In this document: positions 17,402-25,640 of the stretch, piece by piece | Numbering within the stretch: the stretch's first letter is position 1 | Layout of the letters: every line of letters begins with the position of its first letter | Program-made: the position numbers and the translations under genes | The notes under the pieces: model-generated | The model's database searches: none | Seen by the model: only the letters and a program-made list of their open reading frames with translations | What the model was told of the DNA's origin: nothing | Assembly: GCA_023229765.1 (NCBI GenBank) | Contig: JALNYO010000032.1 | Coordinates: 1-45,529, forward strand | Source: Syntrophales bacterium | GTDB taxonomy: Bacteria; Desulfobacterota; Syntrophia; Syntrophales; UBA5619 | Direction of reading: 5' to 3' | Length of the DNA: 45,529 nucleotides

Positions 17402-18130
17402 TTACAGCATCCCGCCGTTGACGGATACGACCTGACCCGTGACATAGGAGGCGGCATCGGAGCAGAGGAAGGCAATGACCTTGGCGACCTCTTCGGGCCT
17501 GCCCATCCTCCCCATGGGGATAAGCTGTTTGATGTGCTCCCGGGGAACGGCTTTGGTCATTTCCGTTTCTATGAGGCCCGGCGCTACAACATTCACCCGC
17601 ACGCCGGCACGAGCTGCTTCACTGGCCAATGCCCGGCTGGCGCCGATAAGCCCGGCCTTGGCCGCGGAATAGTTAGTTTGCCCACGGTTTCCCACGAGGG
17701 CGGAGATAGAGGATATGGAGACGATCGCGCCGCGCTTTTTGGCCAACATTGGTTTCAGCAAAGGCTTGGTCACGTTATAGAAACCGCTTAAGGTCGTGTC
17801 TATGACCTGATGCCAGTCCCCCGGCGACATAAGGCCGAAGAGGCCGTCCGCCGCGATGCCGGCATTGTTGATCAGCGTCTCTATGAACCCGACACGATCA
17901 GAAAGCGTCTTCAGGGATGATAAAACGCCGTCAAGGTCAGTCACATCAAAAGGACACAATTCGCCCGTGCCGCCCGCCTTCCTGACCAGGGACAGGGTTT
18001 CCTGCGCCGCTGATTCATTGGTAAGGTAATTGATGCAGACGTAATAGCCGGCTTTGGCCAATTCCACGCAAACAGACCTGCCGATGCCGCGTCCTCCGCC
18101 CGTAATTAGGGCCGTCTTTTGTTCATTCAT
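17402..18130 (-). CDS. 3-oxoacyl-ACP reductase (FabG/ApeQ-like)
   Basis: A 242-residue short-chain dehydrogenase that reduces 3-ketoacyl-ACP with NADPH. Cofactor loop TGGGRGIG at 10-17, NNAG at 88-91, catalytic Ser near 139-141, Tyr154 and Lys158 (NYSAAKAG). The tail VVSVNGGML is typical of FabG. It overlaps the dehydratase gene upstream by 8 bases, so reduction and dehydration enzymes are translationally linked. Confidence 0.92.
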   Translation of the reverse strand: MNEQKTALITGGGRGIGRSVCVELAKAGYYVCINYLTNESAAQETLSLVRKAGGTGELCPFDVTDLDGVLSSLKTLSDRVGFIETLINNAGIAADGLFGLMSPGDWHQVIDTTLSGFYNVTKPLLKPMLAKKRGAIVSISSISALVGNRGQTNYSAAKAGLIGASRALASEAARAGVRVNVVAPGLIETEMTKAVPREHIKQLIPMGRMGRPEEVAKVIAFLCSDAASYVTGQVVSVNGGML

Positions 18131-18596
18131 CCGCTATAACCCTCCTTCGGCCGCTCTTGATTGCTTCCCATAATTCCTCGGCCGGCTCCCACCCCTGAAC
18201 CATGGCTTCACAGAGAATTCCCGCGCCATGTTTTACTTCCCCCTTGAATATCCCATAATTGCCGATAACGGAAACTCTCCTGACATCTGTCGCAAGCTCC
18301 CAGTGGAGGGGAATGATTTCCCCATGGAAACGGGTGTTTTTGATCCCTACAAGAAAACAGATTTGCGGTTCCCTAAAGCTATTTTTTCTCCGGTGGTAAA
18401 GCGCTGCAGCGGACTGGGCGATTATTTCTACGGCAAGGATCATCTCCGCCCCCCTTCCTGAGCAAAGGGGCCAGGTTTCCTTAACGACCGAAACGGTCCG
18501 GATATGGTTTTCATCAATCTCAAGAACGCCATCGACAAGCCGCATCGGTGTCCGATGGGGCAGAAGGGCTTCGATGGCCGGCAGGTCTCCGTTCAT
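18123..18596 (-). CDS. Hotdog-fold 3-hydroxyacyl-ACP dehydratase, ApeP-like
   Basis: A 157-residue single-hotdog protein. The N-terminal LLPHRTPMRLVDGVLE matches the LLPHRxPMLLLD opening of APE dehydratases (ApeP) and of FabZ (His14 as candidate catalytic residue). AVEIIAQSAAAL lies on the central helix. It is more diverged than the second dehydratase in the cluster. Having two dehydratases and no enoyl reductase points to a polyunsaturated product. Confidence 0.8.
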   Translation of the reverse strand: MNGDLPAIEALLPHRTPMRLVDGVLEIDENHIRTVSVVKETWPLCSGRGAEMILAVEIIAQSAAALYHRRKNSFREPQICFLVGIKNTRFHGEIIPLHWELATDVRRVSVIGNYGIFKGEVKHGAGILCEAMVQGWEPAEELWEAIKSGRRRVIADE

Positions 18597-18597
18597 A

Positions 18598-20229
18598 TTA
18601 ACCCGACCCTTCCCCTTCCGGTTTTAAGGACTTGCGCAGGGGCTTGCCAATGGGGTTGCGGGGGATCTGTTTCACGAAATGGACATTCCGGGGAACCTTA
18701 AAATCAGGCATGTTTTCCCGGCAGAAGGCAAGGATCTCTTCCCTGCCGGCCGTCTGCTCATCTTTCAGGACTATGTAAGCCGTTACGGCCTGCCCCCGGA
18801 TACGGTCCGGCGCGCCGACAACGGCAGCCTCCTTCACCGCCGGGTGGTTGACGAGCACATCCTCGATGCTGCTGGGATAGACGTTAAAGCCGTTCGTGAT
18901 GATCAGATCGTCCTTTCTGTCCACCAGATAAAAGAATCCGGCCGCGTCCATCCGGGCCAGATCGCCCGTGAAAAGCCAGCCTTCGCGTAGCGCCTGCCGG
19001 GTCAGCGTCTCGTTTCCATAGTAGCCCTTCATGATCTGGGGGCCTTTGATGATCATCTCCCCCACCTCACCGATGGGCAGTTCCTGCGTTCCCGTTTCGA
19101 GATCGACGATGCGGACCTCCGTGTCGGGCAGAGGGACGCCGATGCTCCCGGGGGGCGCACCCTGCGGATGGGGGGCAAAAAGGGCGGCGGCTGACGCCTC
19201 GGAAAGGCCGTAAGCCTCGTAAATTTTCCGGCCCGTTAAAGCTTCGTATTGATTATGGACCTTCGCAGGCAGCGGAGCCCCGCCGCTGACGGGCATGAGC
19301 AGCGGTGCAAACAGCTCTCTCGTTGCCCGGGGCGACATCAGGAGCGCCGTCCAGAGACTCGGCACTGCCGGCAGATACAGGGGGCGATATTTCTCGATCA
19401 GGTTCAACAGCGGAACGAGGTCGAGCCAGTTAAAGAGCGGCACCAGGATCATGCGGTACCCTTTTTTCACAGCGAGGTTCAGACAGGCGTTCATCCCGAA
19501 GACATGAAAGAAAGGGATGATGCACAAAACGGCGTCGTTGCCCGCTTCGGCAATGTTGACCCAGGAGGCGGTCTGCATGATGTTGGCGACTATGGTTTTA
19601 TGGGTCAGCATAGCCGCCTTGGGCTTTCCTGTCGCGCCGCTGGTGAACTGGAGAACAGCAAGATCGTCGGGCCGGCAAGCCCAAACAGGCTCCCCGGTCG
19701 GCTGGGCGGCCACAAGATCGTTGAAGATCAGGGGGCGCGGCACGCCTTCGAATTTCATCTTCTGCTCCAGGCCGAAGACGGAATGGATAATGACCGTCCG
19801 TACCAACGTGTTTTTTATTATCCTGTAGATGTTCTGGATAAAGATATCGAGGGAGATCATCACGGTTGTTTCCGATGTCCGGAGCGAATCGGCCAGCTCC
19901 TCCCCCTGGATTCCCACATTGATGTTCACGACAACGGCGCCCAGCTTGAGTACGGCATAATAGGCGATTACGTAGGTTGGCGTGTTGGGTAGAAACAAGG
20001 CGCAGCGGTCGCCCTTCTTGACGTCCAGTGCCGCGAGAGCGTGGGCCATGCCGTTAACCTTGGCGTTCAATGCGCCGTATGTAATATCCGTGTCATTGAA
20101 GGTTGTGGCGATGTACTGAGGGTGAGCGGTGCTTGTATCTTGCAGGAACTGAGGGATCGTAAACGGCGGGTATTCGATATGGGCCGGGACACGCGGATCG
20201 TAGCTTTTCAGCCAAGGCTTTCTGTCCAT
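18598..20229 (-). CDS. FadD-like fatty-acid/aryl-acid AMP ligase
   Basis: A 543-residue adenylate-forming enzyme activating a carboxylic acid as acyl-AMP and then as a CoA or ACP thioester. P-loop FTSGATGKPKAAMLTHK near residue 195, A5 motif YEAYGLSE near 340, A7 GDLARMDAAGFFYLVDRKDD near 420 and the catalytic Lys near the end in NPIGKPLRK. It begins one base from the end of the ACP gene. In APE clusters the analogous enzyme loads the aromatic starter onto ACP; here it might load a starter or recycle the released product. Substrate not deducible. Confidence 0.88.
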   Translation of the reverse strand: MDRKPWLKSYDPRVPAHIEYPPFTIPQFLQDTSTAHPQYIATTFNDTDITYGALNAKVNGMAHALAALDVKKGDRCALFLPNTPTYVIAYYAVLKLGAVVVNINVGIQGEELADSLRTSETTVMISLDIFIQNIYRIIKNTLVRTVIIHSVFGLEQKMKFEGVPRPLIFNDLVAAQPTGEPVWACRPDDLAVLQFTSGATGKPKAAMLTHKTIVANIMQTASWVNIAEAGNDAVLCIIPFFHVFGMNACLNLAVKKGYRMILVPLFNWLDLVPLLNLIEKYRPLYLPAVPSLWTALLMSPRATRELFAPLLMPVSGGAPLPAKVHNQYEALTGRKIYEAYGLSEASAAALFAPHPQGAPPGSIGVPLPDTEVRIVDLETGTQELPIGEVGEMIIKGPQIMKGYYGNETLTRQALREGWLFTGDLARMDAAGFFYLVDRKDDLIITNGFNVYPSSIEDVLVNHPAVKEAAVVGAPDRIRGQAVTAYIVLKDEQTAGREEILAFCRENMPDFKVPRNVHFVKQIPRNPIGKPLRKSLKPEGEGSG

Positions 20230-20230
20230 A

Positions 20231-20488
20231 TTACCTTATCCTTTTCTGCATGATGTATTCGGCCAGGGTCGTTAAATTCTGGAACACCTTTTCGCCAAGT
20301 TCCTTGTTGTCGATTAGGACGCCGTAATCGTTATCCAGAACGGCGACAAGAAAAAGCAGGTCGATGGAAGCCAACTCTAATCCTCCCTGAAAGAACGCCT
20401 CGTCGTCTCTGATTTCTTCGGGCCTTATATCCGTCAGCTCAAGCTCCGAGACGATCTTCTTTTTCAATGCATCCAAAAGTTCGCGCAT
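20231..20488 (-). CDS. Acyl carrier protein
   Basis: An 85-residue phosphopantetheine carrier. The attachment site is Ser41 in GLELASIDLL; the canonical Asp before the serine is replaced by Ala, so it may be recognised mainly by the cluster's own transferase. Placed between the ligase and the second dehydratase with gaps of 1-2 bases. Confidence 0.85.
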   Translation of the reverse strand: MRELLDALKKKIVSELELTDIRPEEIRDDEAFFQGGLELASIDLLFLVAVLDNDYGVLIDNKELGEKVFQNLTTLAEYIMQKRIR

Positions 20489-20490
20489 TT

Positions 20491-20913
20491 TTATCCTCTA
20501 TCCATCATGTTTATTTTTTCCGTTACCAGCGCCCTTCCCTGGCAGATTTTGTCATCCCCACAGGCGATTTCGAAGGCAAGTTCCGCCTCCGGGACCGGCG
20601 GCATTTCTTCTATGGAAATAGACAGCAGTTCATCAGGAAAAGTCAGCATCTTGATCCGTACCCTGGAAAAACCGACGATTTTAAGCGGGCGCCCCATGGC
20701 CTGCGAATGCCTCAGCAGAGGTTCCACGGCCAAGGCAGTTACGGCAACACATGGCAGGATACCGATAGTGGGAAAGTGGCCCTGAAACCATATAGCGTCG
20801 GAGGGGAATATGGCCTTGGCCGTTATTCGGCCGGCATTTTCCGCAAGGTCAAAAATGGGCAGTTGGACCTGTAAGACCTTTTCATGCATCGGGTGGTCGG
20901 TTTCTTTTGACAT
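20491..20913 (-). CDS. FabZ/FabA-like 3-hydroxyacyl-ACP dehydratase
   Basis: A 140-residue hotdog protein. FQGHFPTIGILPCVA at 43-57 matches the GHFPxxPVMPGV active-site segment, with His46 as catalytic His; the Gly of MPGV is Cys here. Leu/Val-rich central helix AVTALAVEPLL follows. It overlaps the upstream ACP gene by 32 bases, so it is translated in a coupled way. Acts on the growing 3-hydroxyacyl chain together with, or instead of, the other dehydratase. Confidence 0.82.
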   Translation of the reverse strand: MSKETDHPMHEKVLQVQLPIFDLAENAGRITAKAIFPSDAIWFQGHFPTIGILPCVAVTALAVEPLLRHSQAMGRPLKIVGFSRVRIKMLTFPDELLSISIEEMPPVPEAELAFEIACGDDKICQGRALVTEKINMMDRG

Positions 20914-21151
20914 ACTCTACCACGTCGCGCACTGTCCTGATTTTTTGAAGTTCATTGTCAACGATGTTTAATTTGATTTCCGTCTCCATCGTGGCAAACC
21001 AGTCCAGGGCATCGACACTGTCCAATTTCAAATCGGCAAACAAATTCGCATCCATGTGTATCTTTTCTGCCGGAATTTCAAAATCATTTATCAGGTACTT
21101 CGTGACGGTTTGGAAAATGTCTTCATCTTTTATCGTAAAGGCCAAAATCAA
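20882..21151 (-). CDS. Acyl carrier protein
   Basis: An 89-residue carrier protein with the canonical site LKLDSVDALD; Ser45 is the attachment point. N-terminal helix and acidic helix II are as in type II fatty-acid ACPs. This is the more standard of the two ACPs; APE clusters also carry two, used for starter and chain elongation. Confidence 0.9.
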   Translation of the reverse strand: MILAFTIKDEDIFQTVTKYLINDFEIPAEKIHMDANLFADLKLDSVDALDWFATMETEIKLNIVDNELQKIRTVRDVVEYVKRNRPPDA

Positions 21152-21239
21152 TCCACCCCCTGTAAAACCATTTATTTTTTAGGACTATGCTGAAGCCATT
21201 GTTGCAGTAACACGGTAAATTCTTTTTTGTCAAGTTTGA

Positions 21240-21830
21240 TCAAATCTTGTTTTTTCTTGATGCCAGATAAGCTGCAATATTGGAGCTATGGGAATGGATG
21301 ATGAGCAGCAGGCACAGGATCGTGCCTGTCAGAGCAAGGACTCCCCAATGATAATACTGCATGATTCCCATGCCCATGACGGCGATCATGAAAAGGGAAC
21401 CAATGAAGGTGATGCGCGCGACGGCATAAACCAGAACCCAAGCAAGGCAGGACGCGGCGGCAAAGATGGGGGCGACGGCGGCGGTAAACCCGAGATAGGT
21501 CGCCACTCCTTTGCCGCCTTTGAAATTGTAGAATACAGGATAGCGGTTGCCGACTAGTAAGAATAAAACCACCCAGACGGTCAGGGCGTCTTTCAGGAGC
21601 AACTCCGCAAGAAGGGCTACGAGGGCCGCTCGGCCTACATCCAGAAGAAGGATAATAACACCCCAGACATAGCCCGATTGCCTGACGACGTTTGCCGTTC
21701 CGGCGTTCCCGCTGAAGCTTTTTCGCGGATCTTCCTTGCCGAAAATCTTAAAGAGCATAATGGGAAAATTGACGGATCCTGCCAAATAAGCAAGAGGCAG
21801 CAGCCAAATCATGATTTTCATTTTTTCCAT
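21240..21830 (-). CDS. PlsY-like acyl-phosphate:glycerol-3-phosphate acyltransferase
   Basis: About 196 residues with five or more membrane helices. The three PlsY motifs are recognisable but altered: LAGSVNFP (family GSIPxG), SGNAGTANVVR at 40-50 (family GSGNPGATNxxR) and GNRYPVFYNFKGGKGVAT at 94-111 (family GHxFPvFlkFKGGKGVAT, here His to Asn). The C-terminal HSHSSNI corresponds to RHRSNI. PlsY uses acyl-phosphate, not acyl-CoA or ACP, as donor. An acyl-phosphate-making enzyme is encoded at 28441-30165. ATG at 21830 follows GGGAGGA. Acceptor might be glycerol-3-phosphate or something related. Confidence 0.8.
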   Translation of the reverse strand: MEKMKIMIWLLPLAYLAGSVNFPIMLFKIFGKEDPRKSFSGNAGTANVVRQSGYVWGVIILLLDVGRAALVALLAELLLKDALTVWVVLFLLVGNRYPVFYNFKGGKGVATYLGFTAAVAPIFAAASCLAWVLVYAVARITFIGSLFMIAVMGMGIMQYYHWGVLALTGTILCLLLIIHSHSSNIAAYLASRKNKI

Positions 21831-21852
21831 TAACAATTTGTCCTCCCTGTCT

Positions 21853-22635
21853 TTAATTTTTCTGATACGGCTCAATCCCCAGAAGGTCGTCAAGCGCAGA
21901 AAAAGAAAAACCCCGGTTCTTCAAGACTGCGATAACGCCCTCGAGGAGTTCAGTCATCTCCCCGGGAGATCGTGCCGTGTCATGGAGGAGGATAATGGAT
22001 CCGTCTCTGGTTTTACGGGCTATGGTGTCGAGGATCTGTTTATTTGTCCGCCCTGTATCGAAGGTGCGCACATCCCAGCCAATGCAGATCAGGCCGTTGT
22101 GACGAAGAGCCCTTGCCATGTGAGGGTTGGTTAAACCAACGGGGGGTCGGAAAAAGGCGGGGGATTTCCCTGTAACTCCCTGAATGGTTTCTTGGGTTTC
22201 TGTCATTTCCCTTGTTAAACCATTCAATCTCAAAAAATTCGTCCACCAGAAATGATGATAGGTGTGGTTGGCAATGATGTGCCCCTCATTCCCTATTCGC
22301 CGGATGATCTGCGGGTATTTTGCCGCTTTTTCACCGACACAGAAGAAAGCGGCATGCAGGCCGTGTTTGGCGAGAACATCTAAAACGGCCGGCGTTGTCG
22401 CCGGATCGGGACCGTCGTCAAAGGTGAGAGAAACCAGCCAGCCGCCTGTTTTACCCCGACAGACGGCGCGGCAAAAGAAGTTCAAGCGCAAAACGGATAC
22501 CCCCAGACTAAAAATAACGAGATAGGCCAAAAGCAGGGACAACAGGACGGCGGTTCCAAAAGTACCGGGAAATGTCAAAAAGCATATCCCCGCTGATAAA
22601 AGAAAGATAATCGACGACCCATAAAATCGGCTCAA
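21853..22635 (-). CDS. NodB-type polysaccharide deacetylase family protein
   Basis: A 260-residue protein with two N-terminal hydrophobic segments (about 8-50) and a NodB domain. TFDDGPD at 71-77 supplies the catalytic base and metal Asp, HTYHH at 124-128 the metal histidines, FRPPVG near 170 the third motif and LLHDT near 227 the last. It removes N-acetyl (or other acyl) groups from a sugar, probably one attached to the lipid by the GT2 enzyme. Start codon is TTG at 22635, 12 bases after AAGGAG, so the start is less certain. First gene of the minus-strand block. Confidence 0.87.
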   Translation of the reverse strand: MSRFYGSSIIFLLSAGICFLTFPGTFGTAVLLSLLLAYLVIFSLGVSVLRLNFFCRAVCRGKTGGWLVSLTFDDGPDPATTPAVLDVLAKHGLHAAFFCVGEKAAKYPQIIRRIGNEGHIIANHTYHHFWWTNFLRLNGLTREMTETQETIQGVTGKSPAFFRPPVGLTNPHMARALRHNGLICIGWDVRTFDTGRTNKQILDTIARKTRDGSIILLHDTARSPGEMTELLEGVIAVLKNRGFSFSALDDLLGIEPYQKN

Positions 22636-22744
22636 TGGACTGTATTTCTCCTTGACGATCTGAATTTTGGAAAAGATCTTTTTCCTCTATCATTATCCGA
22701 TATTTGTTCTATACCACCGGGAAGCCTGCTATCGCAAGTATCCA

Positions 22745-22773
22745 TTGACAAGCTAAAAAAGCGCCCCTATACT
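22745..22773 (+). promoter_or_regulatory. Consensus sigma-70 promoter of the GT2 gene
   Basis: TTGACA (22745-22750), 17-base spacer, TATACT (22768-22773), followed by CC as in the promoter at 15206. Leader of about 130 bases before the ATG at 22910. Confidence 0.7.
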
Positions 22774-22909
22774 CCCTGCCATTGGAAACAAGGCCTTATC
22801 AAATGATCGGGACCTTAATTATGTTGGTATCCGGAATTCAAAACCGCATATTTCAAAACAGCAGCCGCAATGGCGGCTAAGCAACGACTGGGATAGGCCA
22901 ACGCCCTTT

Positions 22910-23746
22910 ATGCAAATTATCGCCGATTCAATACATGAAAGCTCTTGGGACAGTGCGCCTTCCACATCAGGAGACGCTACAGAAGCGACGATATCTCTGC
23001 CTCCTGACGCCGCCGCTGTTTTATCGCGCAGCGTCTTCATCATCCCCGTTTATAACCATGCTGCGGCTGTCGGCGCTGTGATTGGCAAGGCCCTTGCCTT
23101 CAAACGTCCCATTTTTGTCATCGATGACGGCTCCACAGACGCTTCACCCAAAGCGCTCGAAGGCTTAAGCGGCATAACCGTGATCTGCCACCCTGTGAAC
23201 CAGGGTAAGGGCGCCGCCCTCATGACGGGATTTGCGGCCGCGGCGCCTCTCGCCGACTGGGCAATCACCATCGACGCCGACGGCCAGCACGATCCCGCAG
23301 ACGCCTTTGCGCTCATCAAAGCCATCCCTGCCGGCACCAGACCTTTCATCGTGGGCAGACGCACCCAGATGCTGGAAAAAGGCGCGCCCTGGACAAGCCG
23401 ATGGGGCCGCGGGTTTTCCAATTTCTGGGTCTGGGCCTGCGGTGGCGTGATTCTGTCCGATACGCAAAGCGGCTTTCGCCTTTATCCTCTTCCTGAGGTC
23501 TTGAGGCTGACCCCCCGTGGCCGGCAATTTCAGTTTGAGGTGGAGGTGCTTGTCCTCGCCGCTTGGGCGAAAATGAAAATCATCGAGGTCGATATATCTA
23601 CCCAATATCGCCTGCCAGGTCAGCGTATTTCCCATTTTCAACCGGGCCTGGACTTCTGGCGCAACGCAGCCACCTTCAGCCGCCTGCTCACAAAAAGGCT
23701 GCTTTTATCCCGAAAGCTGCGGGCGCCTAAGATGAACCCTTCATAA
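22910..23746 (+). CDS. Family 2 glycosyltransferase (dolichol-phosphate mannosyltransferase-like)
   Basis: A 278-residue GT-A enzyme. IPVYNH at 45-50, DDGSTD at 72-77 for the nucleotide, DADGQHD at 122-128 with the metal-binding DxD, and TQSGFRLYP for the acceptor loop near residue 183. No clear membrane helices, so it acts at the cytoplasmic face on a lipid acceptor. The first 40 residues are not conserved, so the true start could be slightly downstream. It is the only plus-strand gene in the minus block and converges on the ketosynthase gene. Confidence 0.88.
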   Translation: MQIIADSIHESSWDSAPSTSGDATEATISLPPDAAAVLSRSVFIIPVYNHAAAVGAVIGKALAFKRPIFVIDDGSTDASPKALEGLSGITVICHPVNQGKGAALMTGFAAAAPLADWAITIDADGQHDPADAFALIKAIPAGTRPFIVGRRTQMLEKGAPWTSRWGRGFSNFWVWACGGVILSDTQSGFRLYPLPEVLRLTPRGRQFQFEVEVLVLAAWAKMKIIEVDISTQYRLPGQRISHFQPGLDFWRNAATFSRLLTKRLLLSRKLRAPKMNPS

Positions 23747-23751
23747 GAAGA

Positions 23752-23777
23752 AAAGAGGGGACGGGGTTCCCCTCTTT
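23752..23777. terminator. Bidirectional terminator between GT2 and ketosynthase genes
   Basis: AAAGAGGGG and CCCCTCTTT form a perfect 9-bp stem with an 8-base loop; the A/T ends give a U-run in both directions. It lies between convergent genes. Confidence 0.75.
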
Positions 23778-23824
23778 ATCCATGAAACGAAAATAGAGAT
23801 ATTTTTCAAGAAGTTGTGTATTTT

Positions 23825-25066
23825 TCAGGGCAGGAAGTTTTTGATCACCAGCGAGGTGTTGACGCCGCCGAAGGCGAAGTTGTTGTTTACCCCCAAGGAA
23901 AATCCCCTGTCCAGCGGTTCTTTCATGACGTGGTACAAAAGGGGGAAATCAGGGTCCGGTTCGACAAGATTTACCGTGTGGGACATGAACCCTTCCCGAC
24001 CCATGAGGATGGCGCAGATGGCCTCGATTGCGCCACTTGCCCCCAAGGTGTGACCCATATTGCCTTTCAGAGCCGTTACCGGCGTCTTTGATCCGTAAAC
24101 GCTTTGTGTCGCTATGGCTTCCGCTTTATCCCCGCCTTTCGTAGCTGTGGCATGGGCGCAGATATGTTCCACATCTTCCGCCCGGACGCATGCATCTTTC
24201 AGCGCCGCGCGCATGCATTCCTCCAGCCCCCCCGGGTCGGAGTCGGTCAAGTGCATGCCGCTTGAATTGGTCCAGTATCCCAAAATCTCGGCATAGATAT
24301 TCGCACTCCGCCTTCGGGCGTGGTCGTATTCCTCCAATATAAGGCATCCGGCGCCTTCCGAGACAACCAGGCCGTCTCTTGCAACATCAAAGGGCCTGGG
24401 CGTTTCATGGGGGCGACCGTTAAAGTTGCTTGAGGTCGCCATAAGAACATCAAAGATGGCGGCATGCATGAAATACATTTCTTCCGCACCGCCAGTGAGC
24501 ATAATATGGGCTTTCCCATGGGCGATGGCTTCATATCCGAACCCGATACCCTGAGAACCGGACACGCAGGCCGTACAGGAGGCAACAAACGGCCCCCGGC
24601 AATGAAACATGGTGGCCAGATTGCTGGCGCAGGTGTGGCTCATGCCCTTCAAGTAGGCAGAGGAAGGAACACCAGCGAGACTTTGATTTTGCACCATACG
24701 TCCCATTTGCATGACTTGTTCGCTCGTGCTGCCCGCCGTTGATCCGAAAGAAACACCGCATGTGGGGGAGGCGATTTCGGCTTCACCGATGCCTGAATCT
24801 TTAACCGCATCCATGGCCGCCAGTGCGGCCAGTATCGCCACACGCCCCATGCCACGCCGGAAGTGCCTGGGAATGGATGCTTCTTCACCTTCAATGTCGC
24901 AAACACCCGCTACTTTCGTTCGCATGCGCTCAATCTTTTCCCAATCAGGCATATACCGGATGCCGCTTTTTCCTGTTTTCAGCGCATCCGTCACATCTTT
25001 AACCTTGTTACCGACAGGCGTTCTCAAGCCCATCCCTGTTACGACCACCCGCTGCTTATCACCCAT
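23825..25066 (-). CDS. Beta-ketoacyl-ACP synthase (FabF-like, APE type)
   Basis: A 413-residue condensing enzyme with the full Cys-His-His triad: Cys167 in SCTACVSGSQGIG, His305 in CAHATAT and His339 in LKGNMGHTLGASG. The SGSQGIGxxYEAI stretch after the cysteine is, from memory, typical of aryl-polyene ketosynthases rather than housekeeping FabF. It is the only condensing enzyme in the window. APE systems usually pair a ketosynthase with a chain-length factor, which is missing here. Lies 51 bases downstream of the thioesterase gene on the same strand. Confidence 0.9.
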   Translation of the reverse strand: MGDKQRVVVTGMGLRTPVGNKVKDVTDALKTGKSGIRYMPDWEKIERMRTKVAGVCDIEGEEASIPRHFRRGMGRVAILAALAAMDAVKDSGIGEAEIASPTCGVSFGSTAGSTSEQVMQMGRMVQNQSLAGVPSSAYLKGMSHTCASNLATMFHCRGPFVASCTACVSGSQGIGFGYEAIAHGKAHIMLTGGAEEMYFMHAAIFDVLMATSSNFNGRPHETPRPFDVARDGLVVSEGAGCLILEEYDHARRRSANIYAEILGYWTNSSGMHLTDSDPGGLEECMRAALKDACVRAEDVEHICAHATATKGGDKAEAIATQSVYGSKTPVTALKGNMGHTLGASGAIEAICAILMGREGFMSHTVNLVEPDPDFPLLYHVMKEPLDRGFSLGVNNNFAFGGVNTSLVIKNFLP

Positions 25067-25117
25067 ATTCTCGAACGACCTTTTTTTATAACATCTGTTT
25101 TTACCGATGTGCGTCCC

Positions 25118-25543
25118 TTACTTCACATCTTTGCTTAACCACAGCGCCTTTTCCACGTCTTCCGGTATGCGGAATTCCATTTCCATCTCCGGCATTCTGA
25201 CCGCCGCGTGTTCGCTTCGCCCTGTCGCGCACAAGCGCCCATCACCAAGCAATCTTACCTCGAAATCGATCACCAGCTTCACCTTTGCCTCCCTGATTTG
25301 TGCCGAACAGATGAATTCGTCATTGAACTTAAGCGGGAAAAGGTATTTAACGCTGGTACGGATCACCGGGAATATGTAGTGTTTTTCAAGGTTGCGGGGA
25401 ATAGCAATGCCGCTTTTGCGAAACAGCTCCTGCCGGGCAAGATCAAAATACTTCAGATAGTTGCCATGCCAGACGATCTGGAACATGTCCACGTCATAAA
25501 ACGAAACCCTGAGCTGCAAGCTTGTACTCCCATTATTGTCCAT
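25118..25543 (-). CDS. YbgC/4-hydroxybenzoyl-CoA-type acyl thioesterase
   Basis: A 141-residue hotdog thioesterase. FYDVDMFQIVWHGNYLKYF at 15-33 is the family active-site segment (YxDxDxxGxVxxxxYxxxF), with Asp17 or Asp19 as the catalytic acid. It would release the finished chain from ACP or CoA as a free acid, which is the substrate type needed by a fatty-acid kinase. Co-directional with the ketosynthase. Confidence 0.87.
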   Translation of the reverse strand: MDNNGSTSLQLRVSFYDVDMFQIVWHGNYLKYFDLARQELFRKSGIAIPRNLEKHYIFPVIRTSVKYLFPLKFNDEFICSAQIREAKVKLVIDFEVRLLGDGRLCATGRSEHAAVRMPEMEMEFRIPEDVEKALWLSKDVK

Positions 25544-25640
25544 AACTCTCCAACCTCGTCACCATTTACTGTTTAAATGATTTTTTTGTGTCACATATCA
25601 TGCCATAAATCAAGGAGCCCGGCGTTCGTCCGACAAACTC

